DNA of 13,247 nucleotides from Gammaproteobacteria bacterium CG22_combo_CG10-13_8_21_14_all_40_8 (GTDB taxonomy: Bacteria; Pseudomonadota; Gammaproteobacteria; Enterobacterales; GCA-002770795), in assembly GCA_002770795.1 (NCBI GenBank), contig PCTP01000166.1:1-13247 (forward strand), in the 5' to 3' direction. The notes beneath the pieces are model-generated. The model was not told the origin of the DNA and made no database searches. It saw nothing but the letters and a program-made list of their open reading frames with translations. Within the stretch, counting starts at the first letter, position 1, and each line of letters begins with the position of its first letter. Position numbers and translations under genes: made by a program. Of the stretch, positions 7,244-13,247 are shown in pieces.

Positions 7244-7585
7244 CTATAAGGATGATAAATTAAAGGTTAAAGGCATTTGTGCCTGTTGGCAGATGTTGAG
7301 GCTTAAAAGTTCACCCAGAGATTGCCCATTTTTATTGTCAATCCATCGCATCTCTTGGTAATTAAAATGATATCCGCCACTTTTAGTGGCAACCCAAAGT
7401 TGTGAGTTGGCGCTTTGTCTGTTGATGATAATACGGCTGCCGTCTTTAAATTCTAAGGTTAAAATACCCGCAACCGTATCATAATCAATCTCGGCATCTT
7501 GATTTTCATTGACTTCTTCAATAGCCTCTTCAATAGCCATTAATGTTTGATCAACTTTTTGATTAAACTCTAGTTCATTCATCAT
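7244..7585 (-). CDS. cyaY: bacterial frataxin CyaY, iron-sulfur cluster assembly
   Basis: This is a 113-residue cytoplasmic protein that binds iron and modulates the IscS/IscU cluster assembly machinery. It aligns by eye along its length with E. coli CyaY (106 residues): an acidic N-terminal helix (EEAIEEVNENQDAEIDYD, the iron-binding ridge), then GILTLEFKDGSRIIINRQ, LWVATKSGGYHF and the Trp of RWID. Two adjacent ATG codons open the frame (7585 and 7582). I keep the first, with AAGAGA about 8 bases upstream, though the second matches the E. coli N-terminus equally well. The ribosome site lies inside a small perfect hairpin (7586-7601). In enteric bacteria cyaY is convergent with cyaA and directly next to it; here an esterase gene lies between. 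It follows the transferase/GNAT gene by 42 bases in the same orientation. Confidence 0.95.
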   Translation of the reverse strand: MMNELEFNQKVDQTLMAIEEAIEEVNENQDAEIDYDTVAGILTLEFKDGSRIIINRQSANSQLWVATKSGGYHFNYQEMRWIDNKNGQSLGELLSLNICQQAQMPLTFNLSSL

Positions 7586-7601
7586 TTAAGAATTCTCTTA
7601 A
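7586..7601 (-). promoter_or_regulatory. hairpin containing the cyaY ribosome binding site
   Basis: On the minus strand TTAAGA-GAAT-TCTTAA is a perfect 6-bp stem with a 4-base loop, ending exactly at the base before the cyaY ATG. The Shine-Dalgarno AAGAGA lies in its 5' arm and loop. The stem is weak (one G/C pair per arm), so it would modulate initiation only mildly, if at all. Confidence 0.35.
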
Positions 7602-7627
7602 CAGATTGAGAAGACTATTTTGAATGA

Positions 7628-9487
7628 TTAAGCCCCGCTAAGCAATTCAAATTCTAAACTGATTTCCTGATGATTCTCAGCACTTACACTGGTAAAACCC
7701 GCTTTCTTGAAAATACTCAACATGGGAAAATTGTCATTTCTGACAGAAGCTTGCATTTTTTTTAGTCCTCTTAATCGGGCGATTTGGATCATTTCTTTAA
7801 TCATGGCATTGGCAATCCCTTTTCCTCGTTCAGTTTCCTTGATCACTAAGGCGACTTCGCAGTGTAATGTATTAGGAATAAGGTAATAACGTGCTACGGC
7901 TTGAATAGTTTCACCTAATTGCTCATTGGAGGTGAGACAAAGTGCTAGATGCTTTTGTTGATCGACACTCACCAAATCACAGGATTTTTCACGAGTCATT
8001 TGTCTCATTAAATGATTGTAGCGCATCAATAAGGTTTCTTTATTGTGAGAATAAAAGAACTCTTGAAGTTTACGTTCATCTGCGGGACGGAGAGGTCTTA
8101 GAGTGAATGACTTACCACCAAAAACCATTTTTTTAGTTTCTATAGGGCCTAATTCTGGTACAGATGTTGGCTTGTTGTTTTGGTATTCTGGCACCCAATA
8201 ATGCTGGCGAACTTCTGCTAATAGTTGATCTCTAAATTTTGGATGGGCAATTCGTATTAATTCTAAGGAACGTTCGCGAATGCTTTTGCCTTGAAGGTAA
8301 GCAATCCCATATTCTGTGACAACATATCTGACATCACCCCTAGAAGTAACAACGCCTCCCCCTTCGGTGAGATGAGAGACAATGCGTGAAATTTTTCCGT
8401 CTTTGGTGGTAGAGGGTAGAGCAATAATGGGTTTGCCGCCTTTGCTGAGAGATGCGCCCCTTATAAAGTCAACCTGCCCACCAATGCCACTAAAAAATTT
8501 GTATCCAATAGAATCAGAGACCACCTGGCCAGTCAAATCCACTTCAATGGCACTGTTAATGGCCACCATATTATCGTTACGGGCAATTACTAAAGGGGAA
8601 TTAACATGTTCCGAGGGGTAAAATTCAATATGGGGATTACCATCCACAAAATTATAAAGCTTTTGCGTGCCCATACAGAAAGTAGTGATAGTTTTTCCTG
8701 TATGAAAAGTTTTTTTGCGGTTATTAATCACACCGTTAAGCATTAAATCAATAATACCATCAGAGATCATTTCACTATGAATGCCTAAATCTTTGTGGTG
8801 ATTGAGATATCGTAAAACAGCATCTGGAATTTTCCCGATACCTAGCTGTAAAGTCGCCCCATTCTCAATCAACATGGCGACATATTGCCCAATTTGTTCT
8901 GTGACAGCATCAAGTTCGGGAACTTCCAAAATAGGGAGATCTTGTGAAACTTCGCACCAAGCATGGATTTGATTCATATGCACAAAGCTATGGCCGTTGG
9001 TTCTTGGCATTTTGGGGTTAATTTGTGCAATGACATATTTGGCTTCTTTGACAGCGGCAGCCACCACATCGACACTGACACCCAAGGAACAATAACCATA
9101 TTGATCTGGAGGACTGACCATAATCAGAGCTACATTTAAAGGGAGTATTTTTTCTTTGAATAGATTAGGGACTTCGGATAAGAAACAGGGGGTATAATCC
9201 GCACGGCCTTCATTGATGGCTTGACGTACGTTTTTTCCACCAATGAATAAGGTGTTAACTTTAAATAAGGATTGATATTCAGGCTTGGCCCACACAGATT
9301 CGGACATGGTTAATATGTGAATAATTTCGATATCATGTAACCCCTCTTTATTTTGAATGAGATTATCAATCAAAGCGTTGGGTACCGCAGCATTGGATCC
9401 GATAAAGACTCGATCCCCAGATTTTAAGATTTCATTCCATGCAATGTCTGAATTTTCATCGGGATTGGCACGTGTACGGTTCAGCAT
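7628..9487 (-). CDS. acetyl-CoA hydrolase/CoA-transferase fused to a GNAT acetyltransferase domain
   Basis: This is a 619-residue two-domain cytoplasmic protein. Residues about 10-435 are an acetyl-CoA hydrolase/transferase of the 4-hydroxybutyrate CoA-transferase type. GIHSEMISDG carries Glu239, which matches the Glu that forms the CoA thioester in this family, and GIGGQVDFIRGA (334-345) and SRGDVRYVVTEYG (382-394) are conserved glycine-rich motifs. Residues about 460-612 are a GNAT N-acetyltransferase fold, with the acetyl-CoA pyrophosphate loop ERGKGIANAM (553-562) and the C-terminal FKKAGF. The same fusion is known in other proteobacteria. It probably moves CoA between acetyl-CoA and a short acid; the GNAT part may acetylate a protein lysine (Pat-like) or be regulatory. 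The ATG at 9487 has AAAGAGA 7 bases upstream. It begins the operon with cyaY and the esterase, behind an FNR-type box. Confidence 0.93.
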   Translation of the reverse strand: MLNRTRANPDENSDIAWNEILKSGDRVFIGSNAAVPNALIDNLIQNKEGLHDIEIIHILTMSESVWAKPEYQSLFKVNTLFIGGKNVRQAINEGRADYTPCFLSEVPNLFKEKILPLNVALIMVSPPDQYGYCSLGVSVDVVAAAVKEAKYVIAQINPKMPRTNGHSFVHMNQIHAWCEVSQDLPILEVPELDAVTEQIGQYVAMLIENGATLQLGIGKIPDAVLRYLNHHKDLGIHSEMISDGIIDLMLNGVINNRKKTFHTGKTITTFCMGTQKLYNFVDGNPHIEFYPSEHVNSPLVIARNDNMVAINSAIEVDLTGQVVSDSIGYKFFSGIGGQVDFIRGASLSKGGKPIIALPSTTKDGKISRIVSHLTEGGGVVTSRGDVRYVVTEYGIAYLQGKSIRERSLELIRIAHPKFRDQLLAEVRQHYWVPEYQNNKPTSVPELGPIETKKMVFGGKSFTLRPLRPADERKLQEFFYSHNKETLLMRYNHLMRQMTREKSCDLVSVDQQKHLALCLTSNEQLGETIQAVARYYLIPNTLHCEVALVIKETERGKGIANAMIKEMIQIARLRGLKKMQASVRNDNFPMLSIFKKAGFTSVSAENHQEISLEFELLSGA

Positions 9488-9513
9488 GATGTTTCTCTTT
9501 GTAAGGATAAGCC

Positions 9514-9519
9514 ATTATT
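9514..9519 (-). promoter_or_regulatory. candidate -10 element of the transferase/GNAT operon
   Basis: The minus strand reads AATAAT (5 of 6 against TATAAT); a second AATAAT overlaps at 9522-9517. A start site about 7 bases on would fall near 9507-9510, giving a leader of about 20 bases. It would place the FNR-type box centre (9550.5) at about -41 to -43, the class II activator position. Confidence 0.45.
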
Positions 9520-9543
9520 ATTGCGGCATTTAATAACGCTCCA

Positions 9544-9557
9544 TTGATTTGTATCAA
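9544..9557 (-). promoter_or_regulatory. FNR/ANR-type box
   Basis: The plus strand reads TTGATTTGTATCAA and the minus strand TTGATACAAATCAA. Both halves match the FNR/ANR consensus TTGAT-N4-ATCAA exactly, and one more A/T pair extends the dyad at each end (9543, 9558). It lies in the 113-bp spacer upstream of the transferase/GNAT gene, centred 63 bases before its ATG and about 41-43 bp before the candidate start site. The sequence match is direct; control by an FNR/ANR (oxygen-sensing, 4Fe-4S) protein is inference, since no fnr gene is in the window. Confidence 0.65.
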
Positions 9558-9600
9558 TCGTCGCACATCTTGTGATTCAGGAATGAATAAATCTCGCGGT

Positions 9601-11277
9601 TTAAAACTCCGTCTCTAATGACGCTGTCCATTGTAGACCTTGTATCTGTCCATCTGAACCGATGGGTTTGGCTAGATTGATATGAATAACGCTATTATGC
9701 CCTGTTCTGGTGGAAGAAAGTCTGAGTCCTAAACCCACATTGGAGAGCACTCCAGAGTCCACGGCACCATTGTCCTGATGGGCGAACCAAGCTCGACCTG
9801 AATCGATAAAAACCGCCGCGCCTAAATTAAACAGATGCCAATATTCGCCATTAAAGTAGAAGCGTTCTTCAGCACTGACTAAAAACCGCCTATCTCCTGT
9901 TTGATATCTCAAGGGATAACCCCGCAATCCAGTATCTCCTCCCAAAGTCAGCTGTTTGTCTCGATACAAATCTTTGGCAATGGCAGTTTTTAACCCTAAG
10001 TAAAATCTATGCCATGATTGCTTATGGCTATAAAAATTTAAATCGGATTGAACGATGGCATTTTCTACGGCATTGTCTACATATTCTCCAGACAGGGTTG
10101 AATTCCATTGCCAAATATTTTTATGGTTATCAATATAGAATTTAGAAGCAGAGCCGTTGAGAACCCATCGATTCAGATCTCCTCCCCAAGTGTCGGACGA
10201 ATAGCCCATAGATGCTTTGATATGCCAACCAAGATTAATGTCTTCTGAACGATTAATTTGACGGATATTGGTTAGGATCTCAAATCGATCTTGAAGATGC
10301 TCCCAGCCCAACCAAGGATAGGAATAAATTCTGTTATTAGGGCGCGCTTGGTTGAGATCGGTCCTTTGAGTATTAAAGAATTTATCCTCAAAATAGCGAT
10401 AACCATAAGTCAATCGATTGACGAAGTGATCTTGATTCCCCTTAGAAAAACCGCCTGAAACACCAAAGCCACGTTCCTCATGGGAGAACAAATCGACGAT
10501 CTCTCCTCTAAAGTAAAGCGCATCATCTTTTTTTCTATTTTGAATAAAAACATTGGCTTCCCAAAGGGCTTCCAAAGAGTAAAATGGACGATGGAATTGC
10601 AAAAACTGCATATAACCATCAGAGTTTTCAGCATAGGTCATGTTGAGTTGCCAGCGATCTGGGAACACATGGAGATCCTGATAATTAAGTTGATAGCTAG
10701 AGCGATCGACCTCTTTAGAATGGGAGATCTCAACCAAGCGTCCCGAACCTAAAAAGCTGCTGTCTGAAATCGAGAATGCCACCTCATTTTTACCGCCAGA
10801 GCGTCCATAATCAATAGAAGGTTGTAGTGTCCAAACATCTCTGGTTTTCACTAACACCGTTGCTTGACCATCACAAATATTGGTGACATAAATACTAGAA
10901 TCCCAGATATAGGGTCGAGTTCTTAAAATTCGCTCTGATTCTTTAAGTTGTGCCCAATCTAATGGATCTCCTTCGGTAAATAATAAATCCTTTAGGATCA
11001 CGTCCTCTTTGGTTAGAAAATGTAATCTATTCGCCCACATAAAAAGTGCGGAGCTTTCTTCCGGATTATTGACATCAAAAATATTATCAATTTGTAATTG
11101 GATCTCTTTAATGACGATGATGCTTGGTTTAGCAGAATCCAATTGTTGCTGTCCTGGGCTGTTTATACAGTGGTTTGTATCTTCGGCGGCCTGAATAAAA
11201 GCCATATGAGTTATCAAGAATAATGAGATAAATGGAATCGACCCGCTCAACAGCTTTTTCAGGACAAAAAGGCTCAT
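9601..11277 (-). CDS. BamA/TamA-like (Omp85 family) outer-membrane barrel protein with one POTRA domain
   Basis: This 558-residue protein starts with a signal peptide (Lys7-Lys8, hydrophobic 9-28, cleavage probably after AFIQAA near 31). Residues about 52-145 look like one POTRA domain (IKEIQLQIDNIF, FTEGDPLDWAQLKESERILRTRPYI, ATVLVKTRDVW). The remainder alternates aromatic and polar residues as in a 16-strand beta barrel. Omp85 marks are GGDTGLRGYPLRYQTG (loop-6 LRGY at 451-454), SAEERFYF (468-475) and a C-terminal Phe, the usual BAM-recognition end. It is shorter than BamA (five POTRAs) and near TamA in length. It may insert or translocate proteins or lipids at the outer membrane; the substrate is unknown. 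The ATG at 11277 has only a weak ribosome site. It follows the receiver-like gene by 29 bases, probably in one transcript. Confidence 0.88.
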   Translation of the reverse strand: MSLFVLKKLLSGSIPFISLFLITHMAFIQAAEDTNHCINSPGQQQLDSAKPSIIVIKEIQLQIDNIFDVNNPEESSALFMWANRLHFLTKEDVILKDLLFTEGDPLDWAQLKESERILRTRPYIWDSSIYVTNICDGQATVLVKTRDVWTLQPSIDYGRSGGKNEVAFSISDSSFLGSGRLVEISHSKEVDRSSYQLNYQDLHVFPDRWQLNMTYAENSDGYMQFLQFHRPFYSLEALWEANVFIQNRKKDDALYFRGEIVDLFSHEERGFGVSGGFSKGNQDHFVNRLTYGYRYFEDKFFNTQRTDLNQARPNNRIYSYPWLGWEHLQDRFEILTNIRQINRSEDINLGWHIKASMGYSSDTWGGDLNRWVLNGSASKFYIDNHKNIWQWNSTLSGEYVDNAVENAIVQSDLNFYSHKQSWHRFYLGLKTAIAKDLYRDKQLTLGGDTGLRGYPLRYQTGDRRFLVSAEERFYFNGEYWHLFNLGAAVFIDSGRAWFAHQDNGAVDSGVLSNVGLGLRLSSTRTGHNSVIHINLAKPIGSDGQIQGLQWTASLETEF

Positions 11278-11295
11278 GATCTATGACTCAGTTGT

Positions 11296-11346
11296 AAAAA
11301 TAGTCTCTATTCACTTTGACAGTGAAGGCGGGCTTTCACTGTTAAA
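11296..11346 (-). other. tandem hairpins between the receiver-like gene and the Omp85-like gene
   Basis: TTTGACAGTGAA (11315-11326) pairs with TTCACTGTTAAA (11335-11346), a 12-bp stem with one mismatch and an 8-base GC-rich loop, at the 3' end of the receiver-like gene. On the minus strand a second short stem follows (AATAG-AGA-CTATT), ending in TTTTT (11300-11296). The pair could act as a leaky terminator or attenuator that lowers expression of the barrel gene, or it could stabilise the upstream mRNA. The second stem alone is weak. Confidence 0.4.
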
Positions 11347-11759
11347 GCCCCTGGATGATCTATGATGTCACGCATCAATACAGCGGCTTTATGATGTTGA
11401 ATGGGTAAATTTATCCAACCTGCAATGATAGAAAGTTGTTGCAGTTGTTCTGGGTGACTGGATAATGGACTCGCAGCACTTCTTGTACTGATAGATAAGC
11501 ACACTGCATTTTGTTGCTTAGAATTATTCGCGATGGCCATCATAATCTCGCTACCAGCAATTCCACCGCGCCCATCGGGTTCTAGATTGACCATAATCAA
11601 ATCGTAAGCGTTAGCCTGTAAGTAAGCGCTCGCTTGTGATGTTTCTTTTGTCAACGTTGGCTCTATTTTATTAAGTTTCAATTCAGCCTCTAGGCCAAAA
11701 TAACAGTCAATTCCACAGGTTCCAATTAGAAGGGCATTTTTGGTCATAATAGTATTCAT
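11307..11759 (-). CDS. receiver-like protein lacking the phospho-acceptor Asp
   Basis: This is a 150-residue soluble protein whose layout follows a CheY-like receiver: first strand KNALLIGTCG, helix, then YDLIMVNLEPDGRGGIAGSEI where receivers have YDLILLDLxMPxxxG, then AVCLSISTRS and AGWINLPIQ where a receiver has the Lys-Pro. The Asp is replaced by Asn58, the acidic pair after strand 1 is missing, and the switch Lys is Leu. It therefore probably cannot be phosphorylated and may act by protein contacts. The assignment to the receiver fold is inference from pattern and neighbourhood; it may be a diverged unrelated alpha/beta protein. The ATG at 11759 has only AAGAA upstream; a TATACT at 11783-11778 is a possible -10. 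It sits between the HD response regulator and the barrel gene, with the same orientation. Confidence 0.7.
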   Translation of the reverse strand: MNTIMTKNALLIGTCGIDCYFGLEAELKLNKIEPTLTKETSQASAYLQANAYDLIMVNLEPDGRGGIAGSEIMMAIANNSKQQNAVCLSISTRSAASPLSSHPEQLQQLSIIAGWINLPIQHHKAAVLMRDIIDHPGALTVKARLHCQSE

Positions 11760-11859
11760 TTTAGTTCTTTTGAATTAAGTATAGTTCAAATGGGAAAAAA
11801 GAAAGATCAGAATGCGCTTTATTGAAATTTTAAAGAAATAACAGAAAAATTATTCTGAA

Positions 11860-13011
11860 TTATTCAACCAAAGTCATAACTACGGATATTTCATTCTTTA
11901 TCATGTTGTTTTTAATATAATTTTTGAGTTTGGCTATGACCACCTGGGTGATGATCTCTCCTTTTGTAATGACGAGAGTATTTTCTTTAGTTCGTATATC
12001 TTCAGCCAGTACTTGGCCGGAGACCAGTTTTTCCACCGACAAATAAATGACGCGTGTTTTAATGGTATTTTGTACAATTTCAATGAGTGCGTGTAATAGT
12101 TTGGGATCATATAACTGCTTCATACTGAGCAGCTGATCTATTGCCAGCAAAGGCGTTAAACCAGTGTTGCGATATTTATCAAAATCTATAGCCAGTTTAA
12201 GTATACGTGCCCCTAAGGGGATATTATTTCCCTGCAATTTCATTCTGGGATAACCCGACCCATCATAGCCTTTCTCTTGAAAGCGGATATTGTTACTGAC
12301 GCCTTCTAAGCGAGGAATTTTATTGATTAGATCTGCTGCAATAAGTGGGTGTTGGTGGAACATTGCAATTTCTTCATCAGTTTTTGCATGATGTAGACAG
12401 TGCTTTTCAATAAGTTCTTCTGGTAACAGTAAAACGCCCAGCTGAGATAGCATGGCAGAGGTCTCGAGTTCCCATTGATTAGGGAGCTGGAGCTTTTCAG
12501 CTAATTTCAAAGTGAGCTCTGTTAAACGTTTTGCGTGGCCAAATTCTTTAGGATTATTCATGGCCAAAATATCCGTGAGGATCTCTAAACTGCATTTCAA
12601 GGTTTTCTCAAGAATTTCTTTTTCGGCAATAACCAATTTATAATGTTTAATCGAGGCATTGATGGCTTCAATATATTCTTCTTTGGTACAGGGTTTTGCC
12701 AAGAATTGGTATATATCGCATTGATTAAGCGCATTTTTTACCGTTTCTTGATCATTATTTCCAGTCAGCATCACGCGAATAGAATTAGGGCTTAAAGCTT
12801 TTGCCTGTAACAGAAACTCAACACCATTCATCTCTGGCATCTTCATATCTGAGACAATAACGGCAAATTCCTGTTCTTGTTTAATTAATTCAATGGCCTG
12901 CGAACCACTACTGGCTATGCTGATATCATATTCTTTGCGTAAGTTTCTTTGAAAAGCATTTAATAATTTGTCTTCATCATCCACGAGCAGAATTCGACTT
13001 TTATGTTCCAT
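11860..13011 (-). CDS. response regulator with degenerate HD-GYP output domain
   Basis: This 383-residue cytoplasmic protein resembles RpfG-type regulators. Residues 5-122 are an intact receiver: Asp11/Asp12, phospho-acceptor Asp55 in VIVSDMKMPEMNG, Thr83, and Lys106 in FLAKPC. A helical linker (123-150) leads to an HD-GYP-like domain. The first metal-site region keeps HAKR (His159) and a later His (221), and YDGSGYP (249-255) and IPLGARILKLAIDFD (264-278) are clear. But the HD dyad is SQ (189-190), the following Lys is Val, and the HH pair before the GYP segment is RF (243-244). Cyclic-di-GMP hydrolysis is therefore unlikely; it may be a sensor or scaffold. Residues 320-383 form a C-terminal extension (LSVEKLVSGQVLAEDI) common in such regulators. 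AAGGTGA lies 5 bases before the ATG at 13011. It is 25 bases downstream of another probable response-regulator gene. Confidence 0.88.
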   Translation of the reverse strand: MEHKSRILLVDDEDKLLNAFQRNLRKEYDISIASSGSQAIELIKQEQEFAVIVSDMKMPEMNGVEFLLQAKALSPNSIRVMLTGNNDQETVKNALNQCDIYQFLAKPCTKEEYIEAINASIKHYKLVIAEKEILEKTLKCSLEILTDILAMNNPKEFGHAKRLTELTLKLAEKLQLPNQWELETSAMLSQLGVLLLPEELIEKHCLHHAKTDEEIAMFHQHPLIAADLINKIPRLEGVSNNIRFQEKGYDGSGYPRMKLQGNNIPLGARILKLAIDFDKYRNTGLTPLLAIDQLLSMKQLYDPKLLHALIEIVQNTIKTRVIYLSVEKLVSGQVLAEDIRTKENTLVITKGEIITQVVIAKLKNYIKNNMIKNEISVVMTLVE

Positions 13012-13036
13012 TTTTTCACCTTAAGCCATCTTTGAG

Positions 13037-13247
13037 TTAAACATTTTTGTTCCATGGATCAGAATGATGCAATAAATACTCTTCCACATTCAAAATGACA
13101 GAACCATGTTCATCCAAATCTACGTTGGTAATGCCTGGAGACTCATTTTCCAGTCGCTCTAATTCGGTTTTTTGTACATCGATAATTTTATTTTGTTGAC
13201 GCATCAGATTGGCTAATTTTTTATTTTCCAACACAAGTGCATGGTGT
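13037..13247 (-). CDS. C-terminal end of a probable response regulator, cut by the window edge
   Basis: The minus-strand frame is open from the window edge to a TAA at 13039-13037, about 70 codons, with no ATG in frame; a TTG at 13234 is only an internal Leu. The residues read HALVLENKKLANLMRQQN, a charged coiled coil typical of the segment after a receiver domain in HD-type or PAS-type regulators, then ESPGITNVDLDEHGSVILN and an acidic end (EEYLLHHSDPWNKNV). From memory of the family, NPGI-V-DE-G-I-L is a recurrent tail in such regulators. The N-terminal receiver would lie outside the window. The 25-base gap to the HD response regulator gene, which carries its own ribosome site, points to one operon. 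Confidence 0.7.
   Translation of the reverse strand, partial: HHALVLENKKLANLMRQQNKIIDVQKTELERLENESPGITNVDLDEHGSVILNVEEYLLHHSDPWNKNV

Noticed and set aside
8382..8621. Plus-strand 79-codon frame opposite the transferase/GNAT gene
   Set aside because: It lies entirely within a well-supported gene on the other strand and encodes nothing family-like.
10480..10752. Plus-strand 90-codon frame opposite the outer-membrane barrel gene
   Set aside because: Shadow of the barrel gene; no ribosome site and no recognisable motif.
13037..13234. Independent 65-residue small protein starting at a TTG
   Set aside because: The frame continues to the window edge with receiver-linker-like residues (HALVLENKK), so it is read as the tail of a larger gene.

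Overview
The window is about 40% GC (an impression, not a count) and reads as chromosome of a gammaproteobacterium. The marker genes are a class I adenylate cyclase (cyaA), bacterial frataxin (cyaY), an AlgZ/AlgR (FimS-type) two-component pair and ElbB. These families, and the closeness of algZ/algR, cyaA and cyaY, are typical of Pseudomonas-like and other environmental or host-associated gammaproteobacteria. The low GC and the fused acetyl-CoA transferase/GNAT protein would suit a Legionellales-type lineage, but I cannot fix the genus. No tRNA, rRNA, IS element, CRISPR array or phage gene is visible.

Layout. Bases 1-69 hold the possible 3' end of a plus-strand gene. Then come minus-strand elbB (251-904) and an unrecognised 123-residue protein (996-1367); a perfect 19-bp hairpin lies between the two. 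After a 323-bp stretch without a gene, a minus-strand LytTR response regulator and its histidine kinase overlap by 4 bp (1691-3468). A 283-bp spacer rich in palindromes separates the kinase from divergent cyaA (3752-6562). cyaA ends head-to-tail with, and overlaps by 4 bp, a minus-strand operon that is transcribed in the order acetyl-CoA transferase/GNAT, cyaY, serine carboxylesterase. To the right are minus-strand genes for an Omp85-like outer-membrane barrel with one POTRA domain, a receiver-like protein lacking its phospho-Asp, a receiver plus degenerate HD-GYP protein, and the C-terminal end of a further probable response regulator cut by the window edge.

How it fits together. The left-centre part is global signalling: the AlgZ/AlgR-type pair and cAMP synthesis share one divergent control region. 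The operon 9487-6559 has recognisable control signals at both ends. A perfect FNR/ANR-type box (9544-9557) sits about 41 bp upstream of a candidate start site, and a 17-bp hairpin followed by a U-tract lies in antisense inside the 3' end of cyaA, where it could end the operon's transcript. This suggests oxygen-linked control of acyl-CoA metabolism and frataxin together. The right end is a cluster of three receiver-type proteins, two of them with missing catalytic or phosphorylation residues, next to an outer-membrane barrel. It is the part of the window whose function is least explained by known systems.
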